64,000 nt of DNA from Flaccisagitta enflata (lineage: Eukaryota; Chaetognatha; Sagittoidea; Aphragmophora), in the NCBI GenBank assembly GCA_965153355.1, contig OZ231127.1:80476001-80540000 (forward strand), written 5' to 3'. Made by a program: the position numbers and the translations under genes. The notes beneath the pieces were generated by a model, which saw only the letters and a list, made by a program, of their open reading frames with translations, was not told where the DNA came from and searched no databases. Positions 35,490 to 48,844 of this stretch are shown one piece after another (the first letter of the stretch is position 1; every line of letters starts with the position of its first letter).

Positions 35490-35656
35490 TCCGTCTGTCG
35501 TCTCAAATTACTTCCTCCTTCTTCTTCTTTTTCTTTTATGTGACAGGACACGAGTTTCTGCTTTTGGTTGTGTGTTTGCTTCCATGGTGACGGCCTCTCG
35601 GGAGGATTTTGCCACTACATCTTTCTTCTTTCCTTCTTTCCTTCTTTCCTCCTTTA

Positions 35657-35702
<46 letters not shown>

Positions 35703-36192
35703 GTTTGCCTCTCTCGTTCTCGTTTTCGTTTTTCCTCTGCTTAACTTCTTCTTCATCTTCCTCATTTAAGCCAGCCACGTTCCATCAGCAAAAATTTATA
35801 ATTTTGAACAATTTCTTATTTCATTTCAGTCGGCGTCTTAAAAATAGAAATACTTGCCTCGTTGAACTCACAATAAAGATTCCAGATCAGCATATTGTTC
35901 TCTTCCACTAGGACGGCGGTTTTAGTTTTTCTCTTTTTCGTTTAGGAAAAAACAACACATGATAAAAAACTGGGATGATCATAAAAGCTAGTGAATAAGG
36001 GGGTTATCTAGGCAACGATTGAAGGAGCTTTTTTCCCAATGTTTACCTTTCCTCCATCTATTTCCCCTCTCTCTCCATCTTTTAACCCCCTCCCCACTCT
36101 CCATATTTCCTCCCTCCCCCTCTATCCTCTCCTCCTCTTCCTCTTTTCCCTCTCTTTCCACCTCACTCTAATGCCCCTCCCTTCTGTATGCT

Positions 36193-36195
<3 letters not shown>
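35490..36195. other. No gene seen; one CT microsatellite
   Basis: CT tract at 35659-35700. GGGTTATCTAGGCAACGA near 35999 recurs near 38665 with its surroundings, so an unnamed dispersed repeat spans both. Confidence 0.5.
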
Positions 36196-36234
<39 letters not shown>

Positions 36235-36244
36235 NNNNNNNNNN
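36196..36244. other. (CT)n tract ending in a 10 N assembly gap
   Basis: The CT repeat (36196-36234) runs straight into ten N (36235-36244). The gap size is probably nominal and the true repeat length unknown. Confidence 0.97.
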
Positions 36245-37183
36245 TTCAGATGGAGTCGATCCATTTTACGGCTGTCCATGACGGCCGTTTTGACGCGCCG
36301 TTATAAACCGGACTGCCGACCGCTACAAAACGTTCTCAACGACGAATGGGAAACGTCTACGTAGATCGAGGTACACAGTACAAACCACTTACAGCGTCAA
36401 CGTGCATCATACACGAACGGCATATGAGGAATATAAGAAGACGGCGGGACTGAGATAAGACTAGGACCTGCGATGAAAGCAAATGAAGTTAGCAACAATT
36501 TTCACAGGGACACGAAGGGCAATCAATGGTTATTCATTTCAAATGATCATGTCGCATTCCTTCAGCAGCCCTTCCGAGAGTACTTTAGATGTACTATAGG
36601 CACTATCAGCTTCACTATACATTGCTACCGCAGATCTGAAGACATTCACGATTCATTCAAAGATGCGATGCACGAAGATTCACTCTGCATTTACATAGCT
36701 GCATGGGCAACAAAAGCGAGTGCGTAATTCCAACGCTAAGAATGCCCCGACAAATATTGCATTATCACAGCATACACATTCTCGTGCAATGAAACAAAAC
36801 GTAATTAATGGTAAAATGTTAAATATTACTCATATTACTAATATCGAGCGAGTTCCCAACGGATCGCGGTTAAGCCTTTTCAAAGATATCCTCCTCGGAT
36901 AATCTCGGATTGTGATTGGCTACTTGATCCATACAAACCATTTGTTCTTTTTTGTGCGCGGAACAGACTCGATGCGACGATCGAGAATTGGCACAGAACA
37001 AACGGATACATGACGAAAACAAGTGACAAATTACTTAGACGATTACGGCAAACCGATTTTCAATTGTCTCAACAAGCACATCAATAAACATCACTCAATC
37101 ATTCAAACAAACAATCAATCAGTCCCATGAATCAACCAGAAGCGTAGCATCGCGCTGCTCAACATGCAACATTCATTGTAAAA
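36245..37183 (-). other. Probable 3' untranslated/downstream region of UBE2N
   Basis: Complex non-repetitive sequence directly downstream of the UBE2N stop codon on the minus strand. No second gene was recognised and no polyadenylation site could be fixed. Confidence 0.4.
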
Positions 37184-37472
37184 TCATTTCTGCAGGGCGA
37201 ATTGGGCGGTCCAGCTTTTGGCGGTGGCGATGGCTTCTTTCTCGTTGGTCTTCCAGGCCTCGGCGACGTCGTTGGCCAGTGGGTCGTCCGGGTTCGGGGC
37301 GGACAACAACGCCTGGATGGACAACAGCACCGTACGGATTTGTAACGCGGGACTCCATTTGTCCTTGAGAATGTCGAGGCAGATTCTGCCCAACTTGTCG
37401 ATATTCGGATGATAAATCTTCGTCGTGAAGCGAACTTTAGGAGGGGACATCGGGTATTCCTCGGGAAGATAC
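37184..37472 (-). CDS. UBE2N: Ubiquitin-conjugating enzyme E2 N (Ubc13), last coding exon
   Basis: UBE2N/Ubc13 pairs with a catalytically silent E2 variant to build Lys63-linked ubiquitin chains in DNA-damage and innate immune signalling. This exon encodes the C-terminal ~96 residues, starting YLPEEYPM, then [20 protein letters not shown] with the catalytic Cys in [12 protein letters not shown], then [20 protein letters not shown] and [14 protein letters not shown], ending in TGA at 37184-37186. The match to animal Ubc13 is very high and no residue expected for activity is missing. The acceptor is ACACACACAG at 37473-37474, so the intron ends in a (CA)n microsatellite. The single base before TAT implies a phase 2 intron. 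Upstream exons (about 55 residues) should lie to the right but were not found in this window. Confidence 0.93.
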
Positions 37473-37474
37473 CT

Positions 37475-38825
<1,351 letters not shown>

Positions 38826-39112
38826 TTTAGTCGCTTGCCAAGTGTCTATAAGAGAGTGTGTCCCTTGGTAGGTATGTATGTTGGTCGGTCGGTAACGCGG
38901 AAATTCAGTCAACGCGAAATTGGCTGGAAAAGCGATTTATGACCATTACTGTCCCTGCCCTGCAAAAATGCAGCCCCCGCCCACCCTCAAACTGCCCCTG
39001 CCCATCTGCATTGCAGCCCCTGCCCATCTGCATTACAGCCCCTGCCCATCTGCATTACTTCCCCTGCCCACCCGCAAGTGACTGCTTATTAGCCATGTAT
39101 CCGGCCTTGTTG
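38826..39112 (-). mobile_element. Hairpin-ended element, copy 7, with CCCCTGCCCATCTGCATTA core
   Basis: GTTTTTAGTCGCTTGCCAAG start in plus reading, a GTCGGTCGG block, then about four ~22 bp units CAGCCCCTGCCCATCTGCAT, and the far end CCATGTATCCGGCCTTGTT. Confidence 0.75.
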
Positions 39113-40140
39113 GCCAAATTCAAGTAGGTGAAAGATTTTTCATAGCTGTTATCAAGTTGCTACAGATTTTTTTTTTTTTTGCTGCAATTGCTACAAGTTG
39201 CCACAAATCCCATAAGTTGTAATACAGGTGTTATAACTCTTTAGGTACACAAAGAATAAATTTCTTGAATTCCTATAACACTACTTGGCCGATGAAAGCG
39301 GTTCAAGTTATAAAAGCTCAATTTGCGGCAAAATTGGGCATTTAGAGCTGCAACTTGCTGCAACCTGTCAAGTTCAACATAATACAGACCCTCAAATGGG
39401 GATTGTTGGAAACATTACCAACTCTCAATTTTAGGGGGGGGGGGGGGTGGCGGGTATGAGCAAAGTTTATCCAATCACCACCAAATTTGATAGTTCTCAT
39501 CTATGATGGAAATGGTCTTATTTTCTCTGCGGGCCTCGTGAGTTTTGAAAATGACACCACTTTAAGCCACCCTAGTATAAAGTTGAGTATTCCCCCCCCC
39601 CCCCCGTGGGTGGGGGAATAAAATCAAAAGGTTTGGAGATGGGGAAGAAAATCAAAAGTTTGAGAAAAAGAAAAAAGAAAATTTTTGAAGATCTAACACT
39701 TTTGGTAGTACCAAAAGGTAAAATACAATTACTACAACCTAATTTAACACTATTTAAACCTCAAATATACTGTTTTATAGCTTTTAGGGGAAGAAAAACA
39801 AAGATTTTGTAACGCGACGCGACGTGTCGCGGGGAAGAAAATCAAAGGCAGGGGGGGGAATAAAATCAAAAGCCGCTCAACTATATACACCCCTGGTTTG
39901 TTTTCCTCTCTCCCTTGCTCTTCCTTTTTTTCTGGGAAAAAATGTATTAACCTTTGCACTTTTAAGGTGCATGGAAGGAGATCATCTGTCAATTTCAGTC
40001 TCTAATGTCACTTAGTCTATGAATGTCCAACAATCAGTCTGTCTGTTTTTCTGTCTGATTTACCATTTTTTATTCTTTTTTTTTCTTTTGTTAAATCTTT
40101 TTTTCCTGCTTTTTAACTTTTCCTGTTTGTCTGTCCCTCT
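39113..40140. other. No gene seen
   Basis: Poly-G (39435-39447) and poly-C (39594-39605) runs occur. GGGGAATAAAATCAAAAG (39614) recurs near 39857 as a direct repeat. No exon supported. Confidence 0.4.
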
Positions 40141-40142
40141 AT

Positions 40143-40148
40143 CTGTTG

Positions 40149-40236
<88 letters not shown>
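40143..40236 (+). repeat. (CTGT)n - (CT)n microsatellite
   Basis: CTGT units then a pure CT tract, followed by pyrimidine-rich sequence to about 40350. Confidence 0.96.
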
Positions 40237-40239
<3 letters not shown>

Positions 40240-40451
40240 CTTTTCTTTTTTCTTTTTTCTTTGTTTTTCTATTTTCCTTTTTTTTGTTTTCTATTTTCCT
40301 TTTTTTTTATTCTTCCTCTCTCTTTCCTCTCTTTCTTCCTTCCTTCCTTCATTGGTGTCCCGACAACTTTGGTGTCCCGACAGTAGAGACTTCCATGGAA
40401 GTCCCGGAAGTCCCTTCTCCTACGCCGCTGTAATCTTCCAATAGCTGAAAT

Positions 40452-40905
40452 TTTCCCAAGGAAAGCGAGACACTTTATTAGGCCACTGACTATGGGATAA
40501 AAGTCATTTCTCCGTTGTACCATTCTCAAGTATTGACCATGAGCTTCAATGCTACAGGTTTGTTTTGTCAAAAAATGTTCGGGAAGTGTAAGACCAAGGG
40601 GGTCAAAGGTCAGGGGGTCAAAGTATGATCCCCACGGGGATCAAAATTTCAAAGTTGTCAAAATCAAAATCTGATTGCAGATTTGGATTCCTCTAAAAAA
40701 AGTAGTAAAAGAAAGTACTCTTCTTTTTTTTCTTTTTCTCATTTTAAGTGGGTCAAAATGGGGGTCAAAGGTCACAAGTGACCCTAATCTGACCTCACGA
40801 GAGGTCAAAAATAAAATCGCGGATAATCAAAATTCTGAGACCAGTTTTGGAATCCTCATGAAAAATGAGCCAATTTCAAATTTTCCCAGAAAACGTCTGT
40901 GAATA
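40452..40905 (+). repeat. ~430 bp dispersed repeat, plus copy
   Basis: Contains GTCAAAAAATGTTCGGGAAG, AAGTGTAAGACCAAGGGGGTC and AAAATCAAAATCTGATTGCA. The inverse copy at 43680-44120 carries the same blocks in reverse order and complement. Confidence 0.88.
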
Positions 40906-40929
40906 AAATATTAACCTATAGAGCTAATC

Positions 40930-41275
40930 TAAGGTCTGGGGGGCATATTTGTTGCTGAAAGGGCATATTTGAGGCCTGGAGAGCTGATTTTAGGTCTGGA
41001 GGGCAGATTTTAGGTATGGAGGGCAGATTCGAGGTCTGGAGAGCTGATTTTAGGTCTGTATGGCCAAATTGAAGGTTGAATGGGCTAATTCAAGGGCTTT
41101 GAAGGCAAAAATCAGGCCTGAGCGTGATGATTTGAGGCCCGGATGGTCTTTGGGGGGGATGGACAGATGGATGGACGGACAGATGGAAGGATGGACAGAT
41201 GGACGCATGTCTGAAAATTCACCCCTGTGGCCTACAGGACATCTGCCCTTTGACACCGCTGCTCAAAAAAGCAAA
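40930..41275 (+). mobile_element. Foldback-family half-element with GGTCTGGAGGGC core
   Basis: About eight ~20 bp units (AGGTCTGGAGGGCAGATTTT), then GGACAGATGGATGGACGG units, closing with ACCCCTGTGGCCTACAGGAC and the ATCTGCCCTTTGACACCGCT arm. The left arm is missing. Confidence 0.6.
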
Positions 41276-41297
41276 ACAAGTAAATGTAATTTATATA

Positions 41298-41472
41298 CAG
41301 TTGAACCCTGCTCTAACAGAACCACCACTTACAGAATTCCGCATATAATGAATGCAAATTAATAGTCCCTTTAATTTTTTTTTTTGTTTCCTATGATTGT
41401 TTTACCAGAATCTCATCTTTAACAGATAAAATTTGTTAGTTCCTTGAAATCCGATAGATTGGGAGTTAACTG
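41298..41472. mobile_element. Pogo-like MITE, 175 bp
   Basis: CAGTTGAACCCTGCTCTAAC at the left; GGGAGTTAACTG at the right; TA on both sides (41296-41297, 41473-41474). Related by its ends to the element at 21692. Confidence 0.8.
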
Positions 41473-41474
41473 TA

Positions 41475-42090
41475 TGTTCACTTCTCTTTTCATTTTATTT
41501 TTGTGTAAATTTTGTAAATATTACAGTTGACTTACAGTTTTAAAATCCTGAGTTTTCATCACAAGTTGCAATGGAGGAGGTTGCCCTTTGAGTCCTCCAC
41601 GCAGGGATGTGTATAGTTAAGCAGCTTCTGCTTTTATTTCCGCCTCCAGTATGCTGAGGGGGGAATGTGCAACTGTTTTTAAGCCTACCTCCATGATCTC
41701 TAAAACAGTTTTCTTTGGTGCTCTCTCAGACTATAACACATCCTTCTCAGATCTCATGACAGCTCTCTCAAGCACAAAAATCCTTTCAAACTAGCTCTGT
41801 GAAGCTTTAAATAAACACTCTGAATGCATGAGGTATCTCATGGGGGTTCATAGTTCATCTCTACATATCTGAAGTAACAATCTGTTAAGTAGTTTTGTCG
41901 GCACTTAATCTTCGCATATTAATCTTCACATCCCTAAATTGAAAATAAAAGTTTGTCATATAATATTCAACATCTTTCTACTATGGAGAAATGGTTTATC
42001 CTTAGTCAAGAATTTGTTTTAACTCTTAAGATTTGCCATGATAAGAAAAGTGGAACAATATTCCTCACTATACCCAATAGAATAGGAAAA
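41475..42090. other. No gene seen
   Basis: Unique sequence between two transposable elements. Confidence 0.4.
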
Positions 42091-42094
42091 ATTT

Positions 42095-42410
42095 GGGTAT
42101 GAGAATGAAACATTATTTCCAAGCACTTTTCTTGTTCCTTTGGCATGTTAAGGGCCCAATCTCTTTGGAAAATCAATTTGAACTTGATCTAGGCACTCCG
42201 TCTTCAATGCTGTAGTTGTATAGAATTGATTGCTGGAGTTATGACAGAAATTTGTTCCATAGTAATTCTATGCAACTACAGCATTATTGATGGAGTGCCT
42301 AGATCAGGTCCAAATTGATTTTCCAATGAGATTAGGCTCTAAATATGCAAGTAGAACATGAAAAGTGCATGGAAATAGTATTTCATTTGAATGCCCAAAT
42401 TGAGGCCACT
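42095..42410. mobile_element. Foldback element, family of 53724-54720
   Basis: Arms 42107-42230 and about 42263-42405 are inverse copies, including GGAAAATCAATTTGAACTTG, ATCTAGGCACTCC and ATGCTGTAGTTG, separated by a short spacer. The same blocks in the same order occur in the much larger foldback at 53.7-54.7 kb. Confidence 0.85.
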
Positions 42411-42462
42411 CTAATTCCCAACTGAATAACATGGAAGAAGGCCGTGTGAACCTTCACTGAGT

Positions 42463-42600
42463 TGCTAGTCACGAGCTACGTGACTCCACACTCTTCTTTG
42501 TTGGTGGGTCGGTCAGTCGGTGGGTCAGTCAGTCGGTGGGTCAGTCTGTTTTTTATTCTTTTGCGTTTTTAAGCTTTTTGGGCTTACAGTAGAGGTAAAC
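42463..42600 (-). mobile_element. Hairpin-ended element, partial
   Basis: CTAGTCACGAGCTACGTGAC hairpin followed by GGTCGGTCAGTCGGTGGGTC units; the far end is not recognisable. Confidence 0.6.
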
Positions 42601-42893
42601 AGGGGTTGGTTCCTTGGGAAAGCAAGCAGAAAAGCATCGTCGGAATTTTCAACCTAGGTTTTGATAAAGCTCATGCAGTAAATTAGGCAAAAAATGTTCA
42701 AATGTAATGAATTCCTGTCATTTATGGACATAATGATGTATGGGTAACTTTTTTTCGCCAAAAAAATTGTGTAAAAAATATGAGAGAGGAGGAAGCGTAG
42801 GAGAAAGGGTTATCATGGCTAAACCAGGTCGCGGTGAGGTAAGGTGAGCTACTCGTTTTGTCCCCACAGTCTGACAAGTCCAAATCTGTTTTT

Positions 42894-43044
42894 GTTTTTA
42901 GTCGCGGACACGCGACTACACCTTGCCGTATCAGTCGGTCCGTCGGTCCGTCGGTCAGACACATTGTTGAATTGCTATTGGTTTTTGCATTACTGCTCTT
43001 GCCCAACTGTCCGCGACTGGATTGCCGTGTATTCAGCCTTGTTA
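42894..43044 (-). mobile_element. Hairpin-ended element, copy 8
   Basis: GTTTTTAGTCGCGGACACGC with the stem completed by GCGAC, a CGGTCCGTCGGTCCGTCGG core, TTGCATTACTGCTCTTGCCC, and the end CCGTGTATTCAGCCTTGTT. One of the most compact, complete copies (151 bp). Confidence 0.82.
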
Positions 43045-43073
43045 TTTAATGACACAGCTCCTTCCTAAATTCC

Positions 43074-43440
43074 ATTATAAGTCATTCTAAGTCATTCTAC
43101 GTCATTTTAAGTCATATTAAGTCATATTAAGTCATATCAAGTCATATTGAGTCATATTAAGTCACTTAAGTCAATCAGGTCAATCTAATCATTTTTAATT
43201 TTTGACAACCCTGGTTTAGGCCGTAAGCTGATGATTTGGGGTCGAGAGGGCTGATACGAGTCATTCAAGGGTTGATTTAATTGTCACGAGAGCTGTCTGG
43301 AGGTTTCAGAGCTAATTTGAAATCTAAATGATCTAAGGCAGCTTGAGAGGACAAATTTGAGGCCTGTGAGGACCATCTTGAGGCTTGAGAGGGTCAGTTG
43401 GAGGCCTGAAAAGGCTGATTGGAGATCAAAAGGGGGGGGG
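43074..43440 (+). repeat. AAGTCATTCT/AAGTCATATT array and GAGGCCTGAGAGG-type units
   Basis: Ten-base AAGTCATWTT units (43074-43190), the same repeat seen in the cores at 17521, 20660 and 46450, then degenerate ~22 bp GAGAGGGCTGAT/TTGAGGCCTG units to a poly-G run at 43430. Confidence 0.75.
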
Positions 43441-43679
43441 GATACAACTTCAACAAATGAACAAACAAATAAAATTCCCCATGTTCAACAGGACTTTGTC
43501 CTCCTGCCCAAAAGCTAATGTTAACTTTACGCGACAATCAAAAGTCAGAGAAGCCATATATATATTGATATGTATGCTTAGGAGATGTGTTCCTTCAAAG
43601 TAGATCAGAATACATTGTGAGTCAAGACCTCTGTTAAGACCCTGTTGTGCATCATGACAAATGATGACATTTTTGACGG

Positions 43680-44120
43680 ACATTTTCTGAGAAAATTTAA
43701 AAATGACAGTAATAACTATCAATTCATTTTTCATGAAGATTCCAAAACTGGTATCAGAATTTGGATTATCCGTGTTTTTATTTTTGATCTCTCGTGAGGT
43801 CAGATTGGGGTCACTCGTGACCTTTGACCCCAATTTTGACCCACTTAAAATGAGAAATGAAAAAAAAGAAGAGTACTTTCTTTTGCTACTTTTTTGAGAG
43901 GAATCCAAATCTGCAATCAGATTTTGATTTTGACAACTTTGAAATTTTGACCCCTGTGGGGGATCATACCTTGGACCCCTGACCTTTGACCCCCTTGGTC
44001 TTACACTCCCCGAACATTTTTTGACAAAACAAACATATAGCATTGAATTTGAAGCTTATGGACAGTTCTTGAGAATGGTATAACGGAGAAGAGCCAACTG
44101 TAAAAAAAACCTTCATAGTC
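43680..44120 (-). repeat. ~430 bp dispersed repeat, inverse copy
   Basis: Inverse partner of 40452-40905: CCGAACATTTTTTGACAAAA and TGACCTTTGACCCCCTTGGT pair with the blocks listed there. The two copies are about 3 kb apart and could fold on each other. Confidence 0.88.
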
Positions 44121-44147
44121 AGGGGCCTAACTTTATGGCGTTTTACA

Positions 44148-44225
44148 TCATTTGTAGTCACCTGCACGCGACTGTACGACCCACTTTGTCTGTTCATCAG
44201 TCCGTCCATCAAACTTTACTTTTTG
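44148..44225 (-). mobile_element. Hairpin-ended element, truncated
   Basis: TTTGTAGTCACCTGCACGCG, then ACTGTACGACCCACTTTGTC and CAGTCCGTCCATC; cut off by the foldback element that follows. Confidence 0.6.
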
Positions 44226-44810
44226 GGCAGCGGCCCCAAAGGGGTCGATGACCTATACTTTCACACTTATGGGGGGATTTTCTCCTTCTTCTCTTCCTCC
44301 TTCTCCTTCTTCATCCCCCCTCAAATCCCAGTCTTGAGGCCCAAATTCCTTTCTTGAGAACCAAATCCCAGTCTTGAGACCCAAATTCCAGTTTTGAGGC
44401 CCAAATCCTAGCCTCAAGGCCCAAATCCTAGCCTGGAGGCCCAGATCCCAGTTTTGAGGCCAAAATCTCAGCCTCGAGGTCCAAATCCCAGCCAAGAGGC
44501 CCAAATCCTAGCTTTGAGACCCAAAACTCAGCCTCCAGGCTAGGATTTGGGACTTTAAGCTAGGATTTGGGCCTCAAAACTGGAATTTGGGCCTCAAGAC
44601 TGAGATTTGGGCCTCGAGGCTGGAATTTGGGCCTCGAGACTGGGATTTGAGGGGGAGGGACAGAGGAGGAGGAGGAGGAGAAGAAGAAGGAGAAAATCCC
44701 CCATATGTGTGAAAGCATAGGTCATCGACCCATTCAGGGCCGCTGCTCTGCACCCCCTTCAACCTCATCTACAACCTATTCAGCAGGACATGGGTACCGC
44801 TGACCATCTA
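44226..44810. mobile_element. Foldback element with GGCCCAAATCC core
   Basis: Left arm GCAGCGGCCCCAAAGGGGTC and GATGACCTATACTTTCACAC; right arm GTGTGAAAGCATAGGTCATC and GACCCATTCAGGGCCGCTGC. The core (44330-44650) is an array of ~19 bp units GAGGCCCAAATCCCAGTCTT that itself switches orientation near 44530, so the palindrome runs through the tandem array. Tail: GGACATGGGTACCGCTGACC. Confidence 0.82.
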
Positions 44811-44889
44811 ATGCTTTTGCGACTTTTTCACTTTTGTGGCGTTTTTGAGACAATTACTGCATTACTGCTCCTGCCTAAATGCCTGGTTA

Positions 44890-46110
44890 GCCTTTTTGGG
44901 CAGTGGTCCCAAAGGGGACAAAGTCCTGTAGAACACAGGGGACTCCATTTATTTGTTCGTTTGTTTGTCCTTTCGTTCTTTTTTGAGCAGCGGCTCCGAA
45001 GGGGACGAAGTCCTGTAGAACACAGGGGGACTTTTGTTCCTCCGTTCATTTGTTAGTTTGTACGTCCGTCCAATCGTCCCCCCATCAGGCTCCTCAGGCC
45101 TCAAATCTGGCCTCTCAGGCCTCAAATCCAGCCTCTCCGGCCAACAATCAAACCTCTCAGGCCTCAAAACCGGCCTCTCAGGCCTCAAATCCAACCTCTC
45201 AGGCCTCAAACCTAGCCTCTCAGGCCTCTGATTAGGCTTCTTAGGCCTCAAATCCAAATCCTCTGGCCTCAAACCTGGCCTCTCAGGCCTCAAAGTAGGC
45301 CTCTCAAGCCTCAAATCAGCTATCTATGCCTCAATTTATTGCTCTCAGGCTTCAAATCAGTCCTCTGACCTTTCAAGCCTTAATCCAGATCTCTTAAGCC
45401 TCAAGTCAGCCCTCCCATCCTCCAATTGGCAGCAGCCTTCTTAGACTTCAGTTTAGGGACTAGAAGGCCTTCAGTCAGCCCTCTATCGCATCTCATCCAC
45501 TTCTGCAGGCAGGACAAACAAAAGTCCCCCTGTGTTCTACAGGACTTCGTCCCCTTTGGAGCTGTTGCCCTGCTTCCCCTTACTCCAATTCACAATCACT
45601 CAAAGCAGGGCAACGGGTATCGCTGACCACATATTGCCCTTGGGCAACCTGTTCCATTCATTTGTCCCCCCTCCAAGCCTCTGAAATCTGCCCTCTCAGG
45701 CCTGAAATCTGCCCTCTCAGGCCTTGAATCTGCCCTCTCATGCCTGAAATAAGCCCTCTCTGGCCTGAAATACGCCTGCTCAGGCCTGAAACATGTCCTC
45801 TCAGGCCTTAACTCTTCCCTCTCAGGCCTGAGTTCTGCCCTCTCAGATTCAAGGCCTGTGAGGGCAGAATTCAGGCCTGAGAGGGCAGATTTTTGGCCTG
45901 AGAGGGCGAATTTCAGGCCTGAGAGGGCCTGGGGGGGGACAGACAGATGGACGGACGAACAAACAAACGAATGAAAGTCCCCTGTGTTCTACAGGACTTC
46001 GCCCCCTTTGGTGCCGCTGCCCTGCCTCTCATTTCAATTGACAACCATGCAAAGCAGGGCAACGGGTATTGCTGACCACCAGCATGCGACTTAGGTAGCC
46101 GTGTATCCGG
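44890..46110. mobile_element. Foldback complex with CAGGCCTCAAATC cores
   Basis: Two left arms (GCAGTGGTCCCAAAGGGGAC near 44910; GCAGCGGCTCCGAAGGGGAC near 44987) precede an array of ~18 bp CTCTCAGGCCTCAAATCC units (45095-45420). A right arm (TGTGTTCTACAGGACTTCGT, CCCCTTTGGAGC) with the GGGCAACGGGTATCGCTGAC tail follows. A second array, CTCTCAGGCCTGAAATCTGC (45670-45930), changes orientation near 45845 and ends in another right arm and tail. Confidence 0.75.
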
Positions 46111-46362
46111 CCTCGTTATGATTCACGCCAATCAACAGTTTTTGGTAGAAGAATCTTTTTTCAACCAAGTTTAGCATTAGCCGTTAAATGTTGAACAAAA
46201 ATTTCATAAAACTGTGCCTGACATTAACTCCAACCACTTCTTTTGAAACTCAAATTTTCGTACAGAGTACAACCCTTAAAACAAGGCCAATTAGGCCAAC
46301 AATGCTTCCTCTTTGAGTGAACGTTTTTTATGAATGAATGTTTTTTTTTTATGAATAAATGT

Positions 46363-46633
46363 TATTAGTCGCATGCACGCGACTCTACAACCCACTCTGT
46401 CTGTCTATCCGTGGGTCTGTCGGTCCGTCGGTCCGTTGGTAACGCTTTGCTTTTTTGTCGTTTTACGCCATTTTAAGTCATTCTAAGTCATTTTAAGTTA
46501 TTTAAAGTTAATCTTAGTCAATTTATCTTTAGTCTCTTAGTCTTTTGATCTTTTTGTCTTTTAGTTTTAGTCTTTTGGTCTAATGGTCTTAACAACCGCA
46601 CGCGACTGTAAGGTGTTGGCCTTGTTTTTTTAT
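46363..46633 (-). mobile_element. Hairpin-ended element, copy 9, with AAGTCATTCT core
   Basis: TTAGTCGCATGCACGCGACT hairpin, GTCTGTCGGTCCGTCGGTCC core, an AAGTCATTTTAAGTTATTTA array and TCTTTTGGTCT units, then a second hairpin remnant CCGCACGCGACTG and GGTGTTGGCCTTGTT as the end. Confidence 0.78.
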
Positions 46634-48326
46634 GAATGAATGTCATTTGTAAATGAATAATTGATTTGATGAAAGAATTACTTGATGCATGCATCTTTTA
46701 CTGGGTTATAGTGTTCGCAAAAGCAGTGGATTTTTTTTCTGCTAGCAGAAAGCAGAAAAAATATTTTTCTGCTAGCACTGCTAGCAGTGAAGAGCAGTAC
46801 TACATGTATGTATAAACTAACTGTTATGCCTTTTTACCAACAAAAAATGGTCAGAAACTACCAAAGAAGAGAAAGTTTAAAGGATAAACACATTTGCATC
46901 AAACAAGGCAACAACAAGGCCAGATACATGACACCACTGTCTTGGATAGCTGGCAGGAGCAGCAATGCAAAAAACCACACATAATACAACAGTGTTACGA
47001 ACCAACGGACTGAGAGACTGACCAACAGTCCTGTGTCTGCGAAAAAAATTTGAAGGTAAAGATGAATGTTTCAGGAAGGAGAGTTTCAGTAGCTTGCCAT
47101 CATTGGTACATGGAAAGCATAAGAAAGTGCCCAGATGGATAAGATCTCTATTGAGCCGCCATATTCTTCAGGTGTTTTCTAGTAGTCTGCACATCTCAGG
47201 AATAGACAGGAATTGGTTACCTGTTTCAAAATGACACAACTTTTTGATTTCTCATAATAATCTCTGCAGTGGGAGTATTTTCAGAGAATGGATGGTACTT
47301 AAACATCATTAAGAGCTCTTAAGGCTCTTGTCCTTTTATGAGGTAGTTTTGGTGATAATGTTATCCAACTATCATTACAATCACTTGATTTTCAATGAAG
47401 ATAAATGGAGGAAGCCTAAGTACCATAATTTTTGGATGGCATATTGTATGAATTACTTTATCACCCATTATTGCAATAAGAATGCCAGCTGCACTAGATG
47501 CACATTCTGCCTCTACTAGAGTTGTTTCTTTAGCTGAAAAAGGCCTTTAAAAAGCTAATTATTTAAAGGTATTTTTGTAAAGTCTTGAGTCCGTGAGTCC
47601 AATAAATATTTCCAATTTAACATGTCTCTTTGATTCTGGCTGTTTCCCATCAGTTCAAGGTAATTGTCATTAACAGCTTTTACATACACTGCGAACCATA
47701 AAAAAGGTTACAGCTGTTCTCAAAGATATTTCTGGTGAAAAAAATGATTTATCAATACTTTTTTTGTGAGAAGTAAAAAGAGTGTCATCATATGAGGCGA
47801 ATGTCACAAATCCCATGAGTTTTCATCAATTATTTTAGATTTTATGATAAAAAGAAGATAATGGTTCCAGGATCTGTGTCTGAACTGTAAATTCTTAAAA
47901 AATATAAAAAAAGGACCCTTTTTTGTCATTTGCACTGCAAGAAATCAATTGAAATCAAAGATCATTTGAAAGATATTCAAAAGAGCTTTCATTTGCCGCC
48001 AATCTTGCATTTCTAGCTCAATTTGTTTAGACGCAGTAAAGAAAAGACTGAAGAGTATTCATTTTCAAGTTTGAAAAGGTGCATCACCAAAATGTACCCA
48101 TTTAACTTCAAACCAATGTCATTTCCAAACGAGTAAAGCTAAGAGGCTGGGATTGGTCTAGAATGAAAGATCTTTCAAAGATCTTTCAAACAGTTACTGA
48201 TTTTTTTTACTTTTTTTCATTCAAACATGGATATTTTAAGAGGAAAAAAAGATCATTAATTTTTCAAATTTAAGTGATAAAAAAATTCTTTCTTTTTTCA
48301 TTCATAAAGGGTTCAAATCAAGTAAC

Positions 48327-48523
48327 AAGGCCGGATACACGGCCAATACCAGTCGCGGACGGGTGGGCAGGGGCGGAAATGTGCGTTTTCCCACATTTCG
48401 ACTCGTGCTCACCGACGGACCAACGGAACAACCGACCGACGGACCGACGGACCAACGGATGGACGGACGGATGGACGGACGGACAAAGCCTCTTATAGAG
48501 TCGCTCGTCCGCGACTAAAAACC
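48327..48523 (+). mobile_element. Hairpin-ended element, copy 10
   Basis: AACAAGGCCGGATACACGGC start, AATACCAGTCGCGGACGGGT, GGCAGGGGCGGAAATG, GACCGACGGACCAACGG core, CTCTTATAGAGTCGC and CGTCCGCGACTAAAAAC end. A good reference copy (about 197 bp). Confidence 0.82.
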
Positions 48524-48844
48524 TATCAGAATCAATGACATTGAGAAAGCCCTTCAAAAAATCTGTCATTCGAGCCGTTTCTCGAGTTACTAGCTCAATT
48601 GGTTTACAAATTACAATAGTTTTTGTAAATTTTGTCCTTTAAAAACTATGAAAGAAAATCTGTTGTTTTCCCTTATAGGTTTTGATACATTTGTCTTCAT
48701 TTTAACATAAAATCCAAACTAATTGATCAAATTCGATGGGACTAGTGGCAAATTGTTCATTTTTTGAAGCTCTTTAAAATGCTCATGAATAACAATTAGA
48801 TTAATTGAATTTAAACAATGTAAAACTGTACTGAAAGTTGTAAC

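Noticed and set aside
42095-42410. Possible microRNA precursor
   Set aside because: Hairpin arms are over 100 bp and the blocks recur in another large foldback, so a transposable-element hairpin explains it better.
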